Position numbers and translations under genes: made by a program
Assembly (NCBI GenBank): GCA_965661115.1
Contig: CBFICO010000058.1
Coordinates: 1-15,456, forward strand
Length of the DNA stretch: 15,456 nt
Direction: 5' to 3'
From: UBA6770 sp965661115
GTDB taxonomy: Bacteria > Bacteroidota > Bacteroidia > Flavobacteriales_G > Salibacteraceae
Notes under the pieces: model-generated
Seen by the model: only the letters and a program-made list of their open reading frames with translations
Told to the model about the DNA's origin: nothing
Databases searched by the model: none
Shown here: in pieces, positions 6,253 through 13,722 of the stretch
How the letters are laid out: each line of letters starts with the position of its first letter
Position numbering within the stretch: position 1 is the first letter of the stretch

Positions 6253-6768
6253 ATGCTTACGGGTGATTCAGTAAAACTTAGAGCGCTTGAGCCAAGCGAT
6301 ATCGACTTATTGTACGAATGGGAAAACAATCAAGAAGTTTGGAATATATCCGATACCGTTCAACCGTTTAGTCGATTTGCGCTTGAACAGTATGTTAATA
6401 GCGTTCAAGATGTATATACACAGCGTCAAATTCGATTTATTATAGAAACTATCAACACAAAAACGCCAATAGGCTGCATCGATTTGTTTGATTTTGAACC
6501 ATCTCACCATAGAATTGGCGTTGGCGTTTTAATAGCCTCTTTATCTGATCGAGACAAAGGCTATGGTAAACAAGCTTTAGAGTTGATTTTAAATTATTGC
6601 CAACAAATCCTAGAGTGTCACCAGGTATATTGCAACGTGCTTTCTAGCAATCAAAAAAGCTTGCGCTTATTTTCTAATCTTGGATTTAAGCAAGTTGGTA
6701 TTAAAAAAGATTGGATAAGGACCGCAGGAAAATTTAATGATGAAATACTGCTCCAAAAATTATTTTAA
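6253..6768 (+). CDS. GNAT-family N-acetyltransferase (RimJ/RimL/SpeG-like)
   Basis: The chosen start is the ATG at 6253 (MLTGDSVKLRALEPSD, 171 residues). A TTG nine bases upstream at 6244 is in frame but would add only three unlikely residues. The opening strand VKLRALEPSDIDLLYEWENN is typical of RimL-type GNAT enzymes. The acetyl-CoA pyrophosphate loop is seen as RDKGYGKQAL (100-109, Q/R-x-x-G-x-G/A form). SSNQKSLRLFSNLGFK (131-146) is the strand-6/helix-4 region, with the conserved N-x-x-S pattern and GF turn. It transfers an acetyl group from acetyl-CoA to an amine; the acceptor (protein N-terminus, polyamine or other) is not evident. It is the first gene of a compact operon: only three bases separate its stop from the mltG ATG. 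Confidence 0.87.
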   Translation: MLTGDSVKLRALEPSDIDLLYEWENNQEVWNISDTVQPFSRFALEQYVNSVQDVYTQRQIRFIIETINTKTPIGCIDLFDFEPSHHRIGVGVLIASLSDRDKGYGKQALELILNYCQQILECHQVYCNVLSSNQKSLRLFSNLGFKQVGIKKDWIRTAGKFNDEILLQKLF

Positions 6769-6771
6769 TCT

Positions 6772-7797
6772 ATGAGAAAAATCTTGCTCATAGCCTTTAT
6801 TGTTCTCGCTGCTATAGGAACTTATTCGGCATATTCTTATTATCAAAAAATATATGGAGTTCAAATCAACTCAGAGAATGATAAAGTACTGTTCATTAAA
6901 TCCGATTGGAGTTACGATGATTTCTTAAATACCTTGACTGATTCCTTGTGGATTAATAGCATTGAAGACGTAAAATGGGTAGCACAAAAAAAGAATTTAC
7001 CAAATAAACTAAAACCAGGAAAATATCTTATTAAATCAGGCTGGAATACAGAAGAGTTTGTAAATGCCATCCGTTCTGGAGAGCAGCAGCCAATTGAACT
7101 TACTTTTAATAATATTAGAACTATACATCAATTAGCGGGACGAGTTTCTAAAGTTTTGGAAGCAGACTCCGTGTCGTTTTTAGGTTATTTACAAGCTCCA
7201 AAAGTTCACCAGAAATATGGTTTTAGTAAAGCCACTTTTCCAGCGCTATTTGTTCCCAACACCTACCAATTTTATTGGAATACAAGTCCCGAGAAATTTG
7301 TGGCGCGAATGGCTAAAGAATTCAAATCGTTTTGGACAGTAGAAAGAAAAAATAAGGCCACCAAATTAGACTTAACACAAAGTGAAGTAGTAATACTAGC
7401 GAGCATTGTAGAAGAAGAAACAAAAATGAACGATGAAAAACCTCGAGTGGCTGGGGTATATTTAAACCGGTTAAGAAAAGGAATGTTATTACAGGCAGAC
7501 CCTACCCTAATTTTTGGAATTGGCGATTTTTCTATCCATCGTGTTTTAAACATACACAAGAAAGTTGACTCTCCATACAATACCTATATGTATAAAGGGC
7601 TTCCACCCGGTCCTATTCGAATTCCAGAAATATCAAGTATTGATGCTGTGTTAAACCCAATAAGTCACAATTTCTTGTATTTCTGTGCTAAAGAAGATTT
7701 TTCGGGTTACCACAACTTTGCTACAACTTACCGCGATCATTTAAATAACGCGCGTCGATATCAACAAGCACTCAATAAGAGAAAAATCTACAATTAG
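6772..7797 (+). CDS. mltG: Endolytic peptidoglycan transglycosylase MltG (YceG-like)
   Basis: The 341-residue protein has an N-terminal membrane anchor (about 3-23) with the rest in the periplasm. A LysM-like subdomain covers about 35-105, with LKPGKYLIKSGWNTEEFVNAI, and the YceG catalytic domain follows. The catalytic motif is LASIVEEETKM (209-219); E214 is the likely equivalent of catalytic E218 in E. coli. It is followed by VAGVYLNRL (226-234), MLLQADPTLIFG (238-249), SPYNTYMYKGLPPGPI (267-282) and the closing YHNFATTYRDH (313-323), all hallmarks of the family. The enzyme cleaves nascent glycan strands in the membrane-proximal wall, leaving 1,6-anhydro ends and setting strand length. It sits between a GNAT gene (3-bp gap) and a phosphohexomutase gene (2-bp gap), so the three are translated from one mRNA. 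Confidence 0.95.
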   Translation: MRKILLIAFIVLAAIGTYSAYSYYQKIYGVQINSENDKVLFIKSDWSYDDFLNTLTDSLWINSIEDVKWVAQKKNLPNKLKPGKYLIKSGWNTEEFVNAIRSGEQQPIELTFNNIRTIHQLAGRVSKVLEADSVSFLGYLQAPKVHQKYGFSKATFPALFVPNTYQFYWNTSPEKFVARMAKEFKSFWTVERKNKATKLDLTQSEVVILASIVEEETKMNDEKPRVAGVYLNRLRKGMLLQADPTLIFGIGDFSIHRVLNIHKKVDSPYNTYMYKGLPPGPIRIPEISSIDAVLNPISHNFLYFCAKEDFSGYHNFATTYRDHLNNARRYQQALNKRKIYN

Positions 7798-7799
7798 TT

Positions 7800-9185
7800 A
7801 TGAAAATAAAATTTGGAACTGATGGCTGGAGAGCCATAATTGCTAAGGATTTTACCAATTACAACGTAGCTAGAATTACAGAAGGTGTAGCCCTGTGGAT
7901 TAAATCCAAAGAAGTTGCTCCTAAAGTAGTTGTAGGTTTCGATTGCAGATTTGCAGGAAAGCAATTTATGGAAGTGATTGCCAAAGTACTTTTTAAACAC
8001 AATATCGAAGTTGTTTGGTACGATGCTCCAATTACAACCCCTGCAATTAGTTTAGCCTCTAAAAAACTTAATTGTGGATTGGGCATAATTCTAACCGCCT
8101 CACATAACCCCAATACCTATAACGGCTATAAACTAAAAGGAAGTTACGGTGGACCATTATTACCAAATGAAATTGAAGAAATTGAAGCATTAATACCGGA
8201 TAAAATAAACTATGATTTTGAAGGACTTACCATGCAAGCAGCAACTCATATAGACCTTAAACAACTGTACTTAGACGAGGTAAACCAAGCTTTTGACATT
8301 GAAGCAATCAAAAACTCGGGTATCCGAATTTCGTATGATGCCATGTATGGTTCTGGTCAATTTATTATGCGTGATTTATTTCCAGACGCAGACCTATTTC
8401 GCTGCGAATGGAATCCCACTTTTTACGGAATTAATCCAGAACCAATTCTAAAAAATCTAGATGCTTATGTATCACATTTAAAAAATACTGGAGGAATTGA
8501 TTTTGCTTTAGTAAATGACGGTGATGCGGATAGAATTGGACTGTTAGATGGTAACGGAAATTACATTGACTCGCATACCATTATGCTTTTATTGTTGCAT
8601 TATTTACATAATTACAAAGGCTGGAAAGGCAATGTCGCCATCGGGTTTAGCTCTACGGTAAAAATTGCTCAGTTCTGCAAAATGCACCAACTTAAATTGA
8701 GCACGGTACGTATTGGCTTTAAACACATTTGTGGTTTGATGCTAGACGGTGATATTTTGGTTGGTGGCGAAGAATCTGGTGGTATTGCCATAAAAGGCCA
8801 TGTTCCAGAAAGAGACGGAATTTGGATAGGTCTTACCTTATTGCAAGCCATTATGGATACAAAAAAATCGCTAAACGAGCTTATTGAAGAGGTTAAACAA
8901 CTGGTGGGTGATTTTGCATATCGAAGAATTGATCTAAAACTTTCTGAAGATAAAAAACAAGAAATAATTACCGCTTGCAAAGCGAACAATTGGACCCAAT
9001 TTGATCAATGGATAGTAGAACGACTGGATGATTTAGATGGTTGGAAGTATTTCTTTAATGACGACGAGTGGTTGATGATTAGACCTTCGGGAACTGAACC
9101 AGTATTGCGAACTTATGCCGAAGGAAGAACCGCTGAAAGGGCTGAAAAGATTTTAAGAAGTTGTCACGAGACAATTTTGAAATAG
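7800..9185 (+). CDS. Alpha-D-phosphohexomutase (phosphoglucomutase/phosphomannomutase)
   Basis: The 461-residue enzyme has all four signature loops of the phosphohexomutase superfamily. The catalytic phosphoserine is in TASHNPNTYNGYK (99-111, S101), the Mg2+ site is DGDADR (240-245), the sugar-selectivity loop is GGEESGG (322-328), and the C-terminal phosphate-binding loop is RPSGTEPVLRTY (428-439). The N-terminus KFGTDGWRA is the usual family opening. It interconverts hexose 1- and 6-phosphates through a 1,6-bisphosphate intermediate, feeding nucleotide-sugar or glycogen pathways. GEES leaves glucose and mannose phosphates both possible, while a GlmM role is less likely because the serine loop and length differ. 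Length is normal and no signal peptide is present. It is the last gene of the GNAT-mltG operon, starting 2 bp after mltG, and is followed by a strong terminator. Confidence 0.93.
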   Translation: MKIKFGTDGWRAIIAKDFTNYNVARITEGVALWIKSKEVAPKVVVGFDCRFAGKQFMEVIAKVLFKHNIEVVWYDAPITTPAISLASKKLNCGLGIILTASHNPNTYNGYKLKGSYGGPLLPNEIEEIEALIPDKINYDFEGLTMQAATHIDLKQLYLDEVNQAFDIEAIKNSGIRISYDAMYGSGQFIMRDLFPDADLFRCEWNPTFYGINPEPILKNLDAYVSHLKNTGGIDFALVNDGDADRIGLLDGNGNYIDSHTIMLLLLHYLHNYKGWKGNVAIGFSSTVKIAQFCKMHQLKLSTVRIGFKHICGLMLDGDILVGGEESGGIAIKGHVPERDGIWIGLTLLQAIMDTKKSLNELIEEVKQLVGDFAYRRIDLKLSEDKKQEIITACKANNWTQFDQWIVERLDDLDGWKYFFNDDEWLMIRPSGTEPVLRTYAEGRTAERAEKILRSCHETILK

Positions 9186-9217
9186 ATTGTGTATCAGGTA
9201 CCTTTGGAGGGATATAA

Positions 9218-9251
9218 AAAAGCCCCATTTTCACACTGAAATAGGGCTTTT
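9218..9251. terminator. Bidirectional rho-independent terminator between convergent genes
   Basis: AAAAGCCC (9218-9225) pairs with GGGCTTTT (9244-9251). The stem extends inwards over one mismatch through ATTT/AAAT. The flanks are A-rich on the left and T-rich on the right, so it should stop transcripts from the phosphohexomutase operon on the plus strand and from the gene ending at 9276 on the minus strand. Confidence 0.85.
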
Positions 9252-9275
9252 AAATATTGAAATCAAATTAGGTTT

Positions 9276-10853
9276 TTAGTAATTAACCACTTCAAGTCTC
9301 CAAGTCATTTTTTTCTCTTTTTTCCAATACTCAATAACTGTTAAAAAGCCTGGCTTCCCTCTCGTTATCCACATTTCATTTGCCTCTGTATTAAACGAAA
9401 TTTTATCTAAAGTAAAATCATTATCCTCATCAACAAAATTTACAAGTTGAATTACTGTCTGCCTTAAGAGCTTTCCTTTTTCTTTTTGTCTATCGTAAAA
9501 AGCCGTAGTATTAACGGACTTATCTGCATTAAACTGATTAAACTCATAGTCCATATAACCATAAGCTTTCAGAATTTTTCCAAGTACATGAGTATTAGTT
9601 ACACCAGCGCCCTGTTCTAATTGAATTGAACGATTTTTTTTATCAAAAATATTTACGTTTTCAAGTTCTCTATCCTTATTTATATGCAACATAACCATAT
9701 CTCCTAGTCTAATTTCCATCAATGCTACATTACTACTTGTACTTGAAGATGAAGATGCTGCAACAGCTCCTAATACACCCATGGCACTTACTTGTTTTTT
9801 ATACTGTTCGCCGATAGCTATGATGTTTCCTTCTTTTGTTCTTACAACATCATGAAATAATACGCTAAACTTGCTAAAGTTTTTATACTCCTCAGCAGAC
9901 ATGGTTGGTTTAATATCTGACTCCCAACCCAGAAAAGTCTCATACTCCCATAAGCCCTCTTCACTTATGTCTCTCATAAAGACACCCTGGCTTTCTGCTT
10001 TCATCATTTTTTTATTTATGTCAAAATGCTCACCGATAAGAGTAAAACCACTTCCATTTGACTGAACAAATGCGTTATGTGGCATAAGATTGTACATTTT
10101 ACTTGTAAGTGGGATATGAAAATTTTCAGACCCCTGCATATCAATACCTTTCAATGAAAAGGTGTAGTCTTTAGCGTTCATTACGGATTTAGCTTTAGAC
10201 TCTAAAAGCAAAATTTGATTATTTGACGAGGTCATATAGGTTGCTGCATAGACTCCCTTTGTTGCCTTAGGCTTATAAGTCCATTTAACTTTCCCGTTAT
10301 TATCAATGTATGCTACTTTGTATGCATACGCACTTTCTTTATCACCATATACATCGATAAAACCGTCGCTACTTGGACAGGATAGATTCATAAAATCTTC
10401 TTGACCCGCTTGAAGCGCCATATTTAATGTTCGCATCTCATATTTGGTAGCCGCTCTGTACACAGCTTTAGAAAGCTGCCCATCCATGCTTAAGGTTCTG
10501 TACATTACCTTTTTAAGCTTTCTATCATAAAATTTAAACAGAAGCGTACTACCATTAAAAGCAGCATCAATCATATACGTTAACTTACCTTGGATGATAG
10601 TTTCTTTTGCAATTTCTTCGAGGTTTGCATCTATTAATCTAATCTCAAAGGCTCTCTGCCCCTTTTTCAGTTTATCTGTTTGATAGAAAAAGTAATATCC
10701 AGTTACTTCATCATTTTTTGTAATTTCTCCATAATTCCTGGGTGTAACTCTCCTTACATCAGATATGGAATAATCCTGGGCTTGTATGGTTCCACCGAAC
10801 AATATAAATGCTCCAAGTAATCTCGTCAAAAGGTGTTTCATTTTTCTCTTCAT
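9276..10853 (-). CDS. Secreted protein of unknown function (possibly DUF6770 family)
   Basis: The 525-residue protein starts MKRKMKHLL with a hydrophobic core and GTIQA before QDYS, a normal Sec signal peptide with cleavage near residue 25. A second ATG four codons in is also possible. The mature part is rich in alternating strands (for example YYFFYQTD, AFEIRLIDA, IKPTMS, MLHINKDR), like a beta-propeller or repeat of beta sheets, with no catalytic motif that I recognise. A serine-rich linker lies at 367-374 after GVLGAVAA, and FVDEDNDFTLDKI is at 473-485. Only one cysteine (C159) remains in the mature chain. I tentatively recall this pattern from the Bacteroidota family DUF6770, but that is not verified. 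It lies 28 bp after the M48 protease gene on the same strand and is likely its operon partner. The bidirectional terminator follows. It acts in the periplasm or outside the cell; no function is proposed. Confidence 0.7.
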   Translation of the reverse strand: MKRKMKHLLTRLLGAFILFGGTIQAQDYSISDVRRVTPRNYGEITKNDEVTGYYFFYQTDKLKKGQRAFEIRLIDANLEEIAKETIIQGKLTYMIDAAFNGSTLLFKFYDRKLKKVMYRTLSMDGQLSKAVYRAATKYEMRTLNMALQAGQEDFMNLSCPSSDGFIDVYGDKESAYAYKVAYIDNNGKVKWTYKPKATKGVYAATYMTSSNNQILLLESKAKSVMNAKDYTFSLKGIDMQGSENFHIPLTSKMYNLMPHNAFVQSNGSGFTLIGEHFDINKKMMKAESQGVFMRDISEEGLWEYETFLGWESDIKPTMSAEEYKNFSKFSVLFHDVVRTKEGNIIAIGEQYKKQVSAMGVLGAVAASSSSSTSSNVALMEIRLGDMVMLHINKDRELENVNIFDKKNRSIQLEQGAGVTNTHVLGKILKAYGYMDYEFNQFNADKSVNTTAFYDRQKEKGKLLRQTVIQLVNFVDEDNDFTLDKISFNTEANEMWITRGKPGFLTVIEYWKKEKKMTWRLEVVNY

Positions 10854-10881
10854 AGTTTAATCGTATTTAAAATCATTATAG

Positions 10882-12306
10882 TTATTTAGTTAAGTATGGA
10901 AAGTGCTTAGCATACTCTCCATTTGGATAAAATTGAATGTACCTACTCTTCAATTGTTTCATAGTTTTCTTATCCTCAATTTTCATATCGTTAATTAAGC
11001 GGGCATATGCAATCAAATACCGCCAATCTCTTTGATTGGGCGTGTAATAATCTTTTACATATTCATATGCGCTTGTTCTTATTTTGGTTATTCTGTCATA
11101 ATAAATACTATTAAGCAAGTTATATAAATCAGGATCTTCAATATCTGAGCTGGGCATTCTTGAGCAATTAAATAAAAGATGATGCTTCCTTCCGTAATAC
11201 AATCTATACATACAGTAACCGCACACTCCTTTTAAAAAAATAGAATTTGGGTATTTAACTCTTAGTCGTTCAGCTCGGATTAAAGCTTTATCAATTATGT
11301 CATACTTAATTAGAACATTAATGCTTTCAAACTCCATCAGTTTTTTGAATTGTTTAAATTCTACTTCTTCGTCTTTGGTGCAACCGTTGCTATAACTTCC
11401 TTTAATTTCGGACTTTAGCCAATTAACCCGATCAGGAACATCAGGATGTGATTTTACTAATTCGTATTTTAAATTTCTTTCTTCACTTTCAACCTCAATC
11501 ATCTGAGGTTCATTCGCACTAGTAAGCCTAAGTTTTAAATTTTCAAACACAATTGGTTGACTCTCATCATAATCGTTACTTACTTCATCTAGAACTTGTA
11601 ATGCTTTATATGAGTCGTTTAAACATTTTGTTGTGTTCCGGAAAAGCACCAGGCCTAAAGAATCGGCCTCTTTTTCATCATCTCGAGAGTGTTTTCTTTG
11701 GGAATATAGGTTGTCATTCAAAAGCTCGATCAATTTTGTATTTTGACCATATTTGGCTCTTTTTATCTCTTTAACCTCCTCAACAAATTCATCAGAATGG
11801 ATTTTTTCAATAATACGATTTATGCTTTTCTCGCTGTGACCCGCAAAAAAATGAGCGAATTCATGGCATAGAATGTACAAAAACTGATTTTCATTATCAA
11901 AGTAATTAATCAACTCAGGAATAATGGCAATTGTCCCATCTCCAGAAGAATAAGCGTTTGCCCATGGAAATCGGGCCAAAATAACCGATATGTCTTTAAA
12001 ATTATAGAAAGGATTAGCTACTGCAATTTTATTTTTTAGTTTCTCTAAATACTGTAGAGCGTTCACCTCAAAAAAGTAAACTTCTTCCTTTACATAATAT
12101 TCAGTATCTTCAGTTCTTTTCTCAATGTACTCTTTGAATTCTTTCTTATACTTTCCTTCATATAAGGATATAAACTCTTTGTTCATACCGACCATTTTCT
12201 GTAGGTATAAATTCCGAAGTTTTGGATCTGATTCTAGACTAGGTTGATCTTGTGCTAAGCTTGTTTTACAACAATACAATATGGTTAGTAGTAGTATTAG
12301 TCTCAT
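10882..12306 (-). CDS. Secreted M48-family zinc metalloprotease with helical C-terminal domain
   Basis: The 474-residue protein has a signal peptide (RLILLLTILYCC, cleavage near SLA/QD at 18/19). The zinc site is HEFAHFFAGH (148-157), with H148 and H152 as ligands and E149 as catalytic base. The third ligand is E211 in DDEKEADSLG (209-218; the E-x-x-A-D form of M48). The upstream strand AYSSGDGTIAIIPELI (118-133) matches the substrate-side beta edge of BepA/Oma1-type enzymes, and SHPDVPDRVNWL (286-297) matches the downstream H-P-x-x-x-R-x-x-L motif. The rest (about 315-474) is helical, TPR-like, with several cysteines, and may bind partner proteins. No membrane helix beyond the signal is seen, so it is a soluble periplasmic protease, perhaps in envelope quality control. 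It is transcribed with the downstream secreted protein (28-bp gap). The ATG at 12306 is well supported by the signal peptide. Confidence 0.85.
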   Translation of the reverse strand: MRLILLLTILYCCKTSLAQDQPSLESDPKLRNLYLQKMVGMNKEFISLYEGKYKKEFKEYIEKRTEDTEYYVKEEVYFFEVNALQYLEKLKNKIAVANPFYNFKDISVILARFPWANAYSSGDGTIAIIPELINYFDNENQFLYILCHEFAHFFAGHSEKSINRIIEKIHSDEFVEEVKEIKRAKYGQNTKLIELLNDNLYSQRKHSRDDEKEADSLGLVLFRNTTKCLNDSYKALQVLDEVSNDYDESQPIVFENLKLRLTSANEPQMIEVESEERNLKYELVKSHPDVPDRVNWLKSEIKGSYSNGCTKDEEVEFKQFKKLMEFESINVLIKYDIIDKALIRAERLRVKYPNSIFLKGVCGYCMYRLYYGRKHHLLFNCSRMPSSDIEDPDLYNLLNSIYYDRITKIRTSAYEYVKDYYTPNQRDWRYLIAYARLINDMKIEDKKTMKQLKSRYIQFYPNGEYAKHFPYLTK

Positions 12307-12324
12307 TTAAAGTTTAATAATCAA

Positions 12325-12332
12325 CAAAAGTA
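12325..12332 (-). promoter_or_regulatory. Candidate -7 box for the protease operon
   Basis: On the minus strand TACTTTTG matches TAnnTTTG exactly and ends 18 bases before the ATG at 12306, a usual leader length. No TTG at the expected upstream distance is seen. Confidence 0.4.
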
Positions 12333-12364
12333 ATTTTTTAAGAGAACTGAAAGCTAGTATTGAT

Positions 12365-12395
12365 AAAAACCTTTGATTGAAACATACTAAAAGGT
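12365..12395 (-). terminator. Weak possible terminator of the sugar transporter operon
   Basis: ACCTTT (12369-12374) pairs with AAAGGT (12390-12395) around a 15-base loop, and the minus strand then runs into TTTTA. The stem is short and the loop long, so this is only a weak candidate 14 bases after the transporter stop. Confidence 0.25.
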
Positions 12396-12408
12396 CGATA
12401 CAAAGCGT

Positions 12409-13718
12409 TTAATCTTGGAGATCATTAATATTTCTTCGCCCAAAAAAGGCGATGTAGGCATAACAACATATTACAGTTACCAGCGCAGCTTTAAATCCAG
12501 CTAAGTCAGCTACCAGACCAAAAAATGGGGGGACAATTGCTCCACCGACAATGGCCATGCATAAAAGTCCAGACGCTTTTGGAGTATGCTCGCCCAATCC
12601 TCTTAACGCCAACGTAAATATGGTTGGAAACATGATGGAATTAAAAAATCCTATTCCTATAATACTCCACATAGCAACAAAACCAGAAGTATTCATTGAA
12701 ATTAAGGCCAGACAAATAGCGATGAGTCCAAATACTGCCACAACCCCACCCGGGCTGAATATTTTGTTTAAATATGCCCCAATAAATCGACCTACCATAG
12801 CACCACTCCAATAAAAAGTGACGAATACACCCACAATTGCTTTTGCATCATAGGTCGATAAATCATTTCCTAAAATACTTTGCGCAATTGAACGCATAAA
12901 TCCACTTTCGCGAATGGCTGCAACCAGTTTCATATCTAAAAAATAATTAACCAGATAACTTCCAATTGCTACCTCCGCACCAACGTAACAGAATATTCCG
13001 ATAACTCCTAAAAGCAAGTTCTTGTGTTTTAGCACATCCCAGTATGATGATTCAGTGGATAGGGAAATCACTTTTGGCAGCTTAACGGGAATAAATAACA
13101 GCGATGCTAAAACTAAGACTCCTCCTAACACTAAAAAAGGCTGTTGTACCGCCCAAGACTCGGCATTTAAGTATGACGTTTTTTCTACCTCACCCATAAG
13201 GTTTATCTCCACTTCGGTTCTAATCCTATCGCTTAGAATAAAATAAGCTCCCAGAATAGGAGCTATTGCAGTTCCCAACGAGTTAAAAGCCTGANNNNNN
13301 NNNNTAGCCTTGAAGAAGCCTTGCTTTCATCTCCCAACAAAGCCACAAAAGGATTAATGGCAACCTGCAGTAAAGTCATACCCGCAGCTACAATAAAATA
13401 ACCCGAAATAAAAAATGCGAAAGACCGAAATTGTGCTGCAGGAAAAAATAAAAAGCAACCAGTAGCCATTATTAATAAACCTCCAAGAATTCCTTTTTTG
13501 TATCCATACCTAACAATGAAATAGCTTGAAGGAACCGATACAGCGAAATAGGCACTAAAAAATGCAAACTGCACAGAACCCGCCTGAAAATAACTCAGCT
13601 CAAATAATTCTCTTAACCTTGGTATGAGTGAATCTACAAAAACTGTAATTAACCCTAAAAAGAAGAATAGCAGGGTAATTATTCCAAAAATGAAACGGTA
13701 GTTTTTGTGTTCGCTCAT
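12409..13718 (-). CDS. Sugar:H+ symporter of the FucP/GluP major facilitator family, interrupted by an assembly gap
   Basis: Two parts on either side of ten N belong to one gene. The N-terminal 138 residues (MSEHKNY, then FFFLGLITVFVDSLIPRL, LSYFQAGSVQFAFFSAYF and GYKKGILGGL) match helices 1-4 of the FucP/GluP family. After the gap the frame reads QAFNSLGTAIAPILG, the usual start of helix 5, and continues to LQD. The family pattern SRL-x-L-x-QAFNSLG requires three residues across the gap, giving a protein of about 435 residues, normal for the family. Twelve membrane helices are expected, with the long periplasmic loop at TM5-6 common in glucose/galactose transporters. It imports a hexose or deoxyhexose with protons across the inner membrane. 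It follows the large enzyme gene by four bases, so it is co-translated with it. Read literally, the ten N would cause a frameshift; I treat this as artefact rather than a pseudogene. Confidence 0.85.
13295..13304. other. Assembly gap (ten N) inside the sugar transporter gene
   Basis: Ten unresolved bases lie between codon CTA (Leu, minus strand 13307-13305) and a T preceding CAG (Gln, 13293-13291). Ten N plus that T give eleven bases, which breaks the frame. Eight unknown bases would restore it and fit the family's three-residue spacing. The count of ten is therefore probably a placeholder. Confidence 0.95.
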
Positions 13719-13722
13719 AGGG

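Noticed and set aside
7272..7580. Open frame of 102 codons opposite mltG
   Set aside because: It covers the conserved catalytic region of mltG on the opposite strand; it is a shadow of that gene.
8669..8989. Open frame of 106 codons opposite the phosphohexomutase
   Set aside because: It lies entirely inside a conserved gene on the other strand, and its sequence is the mirror of that coding pattern.
12409..13718. Sugar transporter as a frameshifted pseudogene or as two genes
   Set aside because: The only break is an N run of uncertain length; both halves are intact and join in frame if eight bases are missing.
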